The translations under genes were made by a program, and so were the position numbers. This document shows positions 19,873 through 23,543 of a stretch of DNA of 23,543 bases, in pieces. The DNA is from Hymenopellis radicata (taxonomy: Eukaryota > Basidiomycota > Agaricomycetes > Agaricales > Physalacriaceae), in contig JADNRX010000763.1 in assembly GCA_015501595.1 (NCBI GenBank), forward strand, positions 1 to 23,543, given 5' to 3'. The notes under the pieces were generated by a model. It was not told the DNA's origin. It was given only the letters and a program-made list of their open reading frames with translations, and did no database searches. The stretch's first letter is position 1. Each line of letters opens with the position of its first letter.

Positions 19873-21763
19873 ATGCCTGTCTTCGTGCATGGGCTCCGGC
19901 TGGCACTGCTCTTCCAGAACACATTCGACACCTTCAAGACCCTCAAGGTGCCCCCACCGTCCCGCTCGTCGCGCAGCAATGGCCAGCCCAGCAAGAATGC
20001 GATGGCCAAGCGCAAACGGGATATGAAGGGTTGTCTTGCCGTTTGGATGGTTGGGTACGAGGGACTCGGCACTTGCCTTTGAATATTTGACTTACATTTG
20101 AATTCTAGTGCTGCCTATTGGTTTACGAACGAAATATTGAACGACTCGTGTCACTATTTATCCCTTTCTACGACGAAGTGAAAGCTCTATTGCTTCTATT
20201 CTTTCTATTTACTCGCGCAAGAGTAAGTCATCACAGGCGCCAGTTTTCCTCATGTCTGATAAATGAATCAGGGCGCCGAACCTATTATCTCCATGTCATA
20301 CGACCGCTTGTCAAGCCATACACTGCAACTTGGATGCACTATTGGACGTGGCCCGAATGTTCGGCGATATACTGTTTGTTCTCGCATCCTACCCCATTCG
20401 TGCCATTGCATCTTGGATCCCATGGGCAGGCTTGATGGTCAATTCAGTTCTCAGCACGCTTCTTCTATATTGCAGCCTAATCACGCTTCGTTCGATACAA
20501 CAAGCGCTGATCCCCGCTTGTTGATTCTAGAGCTAGGGGTGATGACTCTCGAGGCAGTATGTTTGCGGAAAGTCGAACCCAAGGACCTCAGAGTCGCGTT
20601 GTCCAGCCGAATCCTCCTCCTCGTCTTTAGATCCGGCCATGCCAAGCTCTGCGGCCAGTCTTTCAGCGACATTGCAGTACCAAATCTGGCATCCACCTGC
20701 ATCTTCTTACGATGACCCCGATGGAGTTCCCTCGTCCGGAATTCAGACCGTCACGCACATCGAGTCCCACGACTCTGTGCAAGAAATGCACACGGAGGAA
20801 TGGAGGAAGTACCCCGATTTCCCATCAGCGTATCCTCCGACACCCATCGCCCCGACACGTAACCTTCCTCCCTTCCAACTAGGGGGTAAACCTCCTTCGT
20901 CGCAATTTAGCTCTATCCAAGAAGCTGACGAAGAAGAACCTTCGCTTCCACCCGTGCAGGTTTTTGACCAGTCGCTCCTGACATCCCGAGTGCCCTTGAA
21001 CCCAGGCCTCGCTGATAGCTTGAGCGACAATGTCAATACATTTAGGGTTCACAGCGAAACCGAAGGTTTCCCAATAGCGGTCGATGGGGATGTCTCTGTG
21101 AGTGACGACGACCTCTATGACGAAGAAGACGAGTTTGACAAAACGTTACGAACTCCTGCTCCTCATTTCGGCACTTTTGCTTCACCCAGCGTAGCCTCTC
21201 CTTTATCCGCGCTTAACTTTGCTTCTGGGCTGTCTTCACCAACAGCTTTGTCTAATACTTTTTCCACGACCACCACGACAGCTGACGAGCAGTCGTCCCT
21301 CGCCACTCCCATGGACACTGAATTGTCATCTTCCGAAACGATTGAACCTTTTAATTCCCCTGCCGCACCACCAGGGCGTATCCGCAAACGTGCACTTCCT
21401 CGGAGTTTCTCTCCAGAAAAGAAGCGAAAGGCTCGGACGCGTATGTCCCCCGTGAAAAAGCGCACAGTTGTAAAACGCCCTCTGATCCAACCCAGAGTGG
21501 GGGCAGTACCACGGAGGAAAGCGATGAGGAGTCAGCCCACGTCTACCGGTCCATCTGAAGCATCGTCTACTACTGCTTCTGATGACGATGACGATGAAGG
21601 AGGCGATACCGCAAGTACTAGCAGTAGCATCGGAGATCAGCCGGTTCGACCGGCGGTGAAGAAGCGAAAAGTGTTCGTACCAAATGCTACGGGTAAAGCA
21701 GCGCCTCTCGCCGTTCCCACGCGGAGCTCCTCTAGGCTTGCCGCCACAGTTCGGAAGCAATAA
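19873..21763 (+). pseudogene. TB2/DP1/HVA22-family (Yop1/REEP-like) gene with several apparent single-base deletions
   Basis: Relatives are hairpin membrane proteins that bend endoplasmic-reticulum tubules. Exon 1 starts at 19873 (MPVFVHGLRLALLFQNTFDTF), exon 2 is 20109-20222 (CCLLVYERNIERLVSLFIPFYDEVK), and exon 3 starts at 20272 (GAEPI) after a 49-nt intron. The conserved reading then runs through successive frames: GAEPI, YLHVIRPLVKPYTAT, LDALLDVARMFGDILF...IPWAG, DGQFSSQHASSIL...TTSADP, PLVDSRARGDDSRGSMF..., and the long frame ending at 21763. Each step needs one base restored, near 20285, 20330, 20430, 20513 and 20627; a sixth near 20052 would give a better exon 1 donor. All six have the same sign and most fall in short T or C runs. 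This fits sequencing or assembly errors better than decay, since residues are well conserved and no substitution stop is needed, but a true pseudogene cannot be excluded. Confidence 0.75.
20639..21763 (+). CDS. Open frame for the disordered C-terminal region of the HVA22-family protein
   Basis: An uninterrupted 374-codon frame. The protein is low complexity and probably disordered: a start with QYQIWHPPASSYDDPDG, a proline-rich stretch (EWRKYPDFPSAYPPTP), an acidic patch at about residues 155-168 (DDDLYDEEDEFD), Ser/Thr-rich repeats, then several basic clusters (RIRKRALPRSFSPEKKRKAR; PVKKRTVVKRP; AVKKRKV) that look like nuclear-localisation signals, and an Asp run. It is probably the tail of the upstream HVA22-family gene, whose last frame joins this one near 20628, rather than a separate gene starting at this ATG. 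Gene callers may report it alone as a hypothetical protein. Confidence 0.6.
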   Translation: MPSSAASLSATLQYQIWHPPASSYDDPDGVPSSGIQTVTHIESHDSVQEMHTEEWRKYPDFPSAYPPTPIAPTRNLPPFQLGGKPPSSQFSSIQEADEEEPSLPPVQVFDQSLLTSRVPLNPGLADSLSDNVNTFRVHSETEGFPIAVDGDVSVSDDDLYDEEDEFDKTLRTPAPHFGTFASPSVASPLSALNFASGLSSPTALSNTFSTTTTTADEQSSLATPMDTELSSSETIEPFNSPAAPPGRIRKRALPRSFSPEKKRKARTRMSPVKKRTVVKRPLIQPRVGAVPRRKAMRSQPTSTGPSEASSTTASDDDDDEGGDTASTSSSIGDQPVRPAVKKRKVFVPNATGKAAPLAVPTRSSSRLAATVRKQ

Positions 21764-23229
21764 TCGTTCAGTTGGGCTAGGGAAATGAAATCTCGTCTTC
21801 TATCTTCCGTTTTTCTGTATCTATAGGTCTAGCCATATTACACACATCATCATTACGGACATACATACGCATTATATACATCATTCTGGGAAGTACGTGC
21901 AGACACAGGCGCTTGTAAAGAGCTAAGGAACGGCTCTTATTTTACGCATGGCAGAGTTTCTTCGAATAACATAATACCAGTACGGCCTGTTTGCGTCATT
22001 GCGTTCGTATCGCGACTGCAAGTCCTTCCAGCTGTTGCGTGTGATCCACGAGGCTACATGTCGTAGCTGTGATTCTTACAGGGCGTAGCGCAGAGGATCT
22101 CAACGGCAAATCTTTAGTAGTTACTCTTGTTTGTGTGGCCGTTGCTTCTCTTTGATGCCCAATCCACGTTGTAAGCGGTGTGGCGCAATACAAATCATCA
22201 CGCGTCCTTGGTGCAGCAAAGTCAAAAGAAATGCCGGCGTACGAGTTGTGCAATTGGTGACCTCAAGGCTATGTTGCGAATAAATCTCTCAGCTATCTCG
22301 ATTGTGTGTCCCGAATTTCTAGAACTCGCCCCCGCTTCATATCGATTCCACTACGCCACAGCTTCATAAGAGTCATGCAGGGTAGAGTTTAATTGCAGCG
22401 GCTACAAGAAATATGCGATGACCGCTTGACAGGGTTGTAGCCATGCGAGTGGGAGGGAGGACTCGGAGCAATATCAGTGCCACACTACGGTCTCGGTCGC
22501 TGAAAACGCCCCTCCATGAAGGACGGGCGTCTATACAATAGCAGGTTGGAAGTGTGACAATCAGATGTATTGAAGCGCTACGAGTATTTCACCCCTGGAG
22601 GCAGAGAATATGCGCCAATGGTAAATTGCGCCACTGGTCTAAAAGTGGACAGGTACTTGTCTAGATGTAAGCTAAAGATCTGGATCACGGACGTAATAGA
22701 ATCTATGTATCAAAATGGCTATGCCAGGGTCCAGAGCTTCTTCAGACTGTGCGGCGTAGAATAATACTCGGTTTCTCAAAATGGTATGCAGTCACGCTTT
22801 TTCGGACGGTGCACCGGATCATTCTGGCTTAGCACCGTTCGTTTATTGGCCATTCATCAATTGATTCCACGTTAAATCACTATCGTTGGCTGACAGGCCT
22901 CGTTTGGTGCTAATGCGCATTTGGACTCGTCGAGAGCCTGGTCCAAGCGCACTCAACCCCATCTAGTAAGGCCAGCACGAGGTAAACACGTGATCGTATG
23001 TCATGACACCTTGATAACGCCGCGAAGTCCGCTTTCCAGGGATCAATCAAACCCTGGCTACGTACTGTGTGCTATCATCCCCACACCACACAAATCTCGT
23101 ACAGTCCGCGTCCCTTTGAGTTAGGCCTCGTTTTCAACGCGTGCGCGATCATGGCGCCGCACTTTAAAGCAACGCGTCTGATGGGGGAGGGATATCTGAA
23201 TTCTCCTCGACGCAATTCTCTCTGCGAAC
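21764..23229. other. Intergenic region, no gene recognised
   Basis: About 1.5 kb. Open frames (for example minus 22253-21996 and plus 22570-22764) are short and resemble nothing I know. One good hairpin is present: arms 22506-22515 and 22521-22530 pair at 9 of 10 positions around a 5-base loop. No tRNA or repeat family was identified. Confidence 0.4.
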
Positions 23230-23458
23230 ATGCCTGTCCACCGGAATACATCCAGGAATAAGAAAGACCGACTCCCGTGTCCTTGTAAGTCCGAAACTGG
23301 TGAGGCTGTTCTGTCTTTTTTTGTCGATATAAAATGCTCATGTTTCCTCAGGTGTGGGTTGTATCTGCCCGCCGAAACGCAAACACCCTCGTACTCCTGA
23401 GATATTCAATGACCCAAGGCCCTCAACCTCGTCAACTTCGGGAAAACCCCCCGTCTCA
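23230..23458 (+). CDS. Possible 5' end of a gene running off the right edge
   Basis: An ATG at 23230 opens exon 1 (23230-23284), followed by a well-formed 67-nt intron (GTAAGT donor, TTTCCTCAG acceptor) and exon 2 (23352-23458) in frame. The predicted start is Lys/Arg-rich, then Cys-rich (LPCPCVGCICPPKRKHPRTP), then Ser/Pro-rich. A GTATGC donor follows exon 2 at 23459; with the first CAG acceptor the frame would end almost at once, so the continuation is unclear. No family is recognised. The splice signals are the main support. Confidence 0.25.
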
Positions 23459-23543
23459 GTATGCTGCAAATTTTCTTCTCGCCGTAATGTTCACTGACCA
23501 GATCTAGAGAGCGCGATTTGCACCGCCACATGCACAGCCGCCC

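Noticed and set aside
20050..20108. GTTGGG donor at 20050 for intron 1 of the HVA22-family gene
   Set aside because: It would keep frame without a missing base but is a poor donor; the GTACGA donor five bases on is better and, with one T restored, gives the expected Val-Trp before the intron. The choice is not certain.
20438..20475. 38-nt intron in the HVA22-family gene to explain one of the frame changes
   Set aside because: It has GT and AG ends but is shorter than any other intron here, and the sequence inside reads as plausible protein in the next frame; a missing base near 20430 fits the pattern of the neighbouring shifts better. It is kept as an alternative.
22290..22370. tRNA-like sequence on the minus strand
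   Set aside because: A few bases resemble a tRNA 5' end (GTGGCGTAGTGG), but no complete cloverleaf, anticodon stem or acceptor pairing could be found.

Overview
The window is nuclear DNA of a filamentous fungus, most likely a basidiomycete of the class Agaricomycetes. The genes are cut by many short introns (about 45 to 65 nt) with GT..AG ends. The protein families (basidiomycete-type UbiA, an F-box/leucine-rich protein of the mushroom type, a P450 of the O-methylsterigmatocystin-oxidoreductase-like group, a KHA1 antiporter) fit that group. I could splice eight host genes and one transposase by hand. Seven of the host genes give intact reading frames through every exon junction.

Layout, left to right. 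Three genes lie on the minus strand: a UbiA-superfamily prenyltransferase or terpene cyclase (172-1265), a nine-exon zinc polyol dehydrogenase of the L-arabinitol/L-iditol type (2987-4557), and IES2 of the INO80 chromatin-remodelling complex (5867-7170). A plus-strand cytochrome P450 follows (7914-13414), with 13 exons. Its first intron carries a complete pogo/Fot1-type DNA transposon in the opposite orientation (8063-11318, flanked by TA), which encodes an uninterrupted DD35D transposase. A minus-strand F-box protein gene (13570-15007) is tail to tail with the P450. Next on the plus strand come the splicing factor gene BUD31 (15478-16134), a KHA1-type K+/H+ antiporter (16410-19522), and a TB2/DP1/HVA22-family membrane-shaping protein (19873-21763). 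The conserved part of this last gene needs several single-base frame corrections, all of the same sign. The right end is mostly without recognisable genes, except for a possible gene start near 23230.

The genes do not form an obvious pathway. BUD31, IES2, KHA1 and the HVA22 gene are housekeeping functions, while UbiA, P450 and polyol dehydrogenase are metabolic genes separated by housekeeping ones, so I do not call a biosynthetic cluster. The two observations most worth following are the P450 that appears to have absorbed a 3.3 kb transposon inside an intron without damage to any exon, and the HVA22 gene with its run of same-direction frameshifts. All exon coordinates were derived by eye from splice signals, frame continuity and family resemblance; no search was run.
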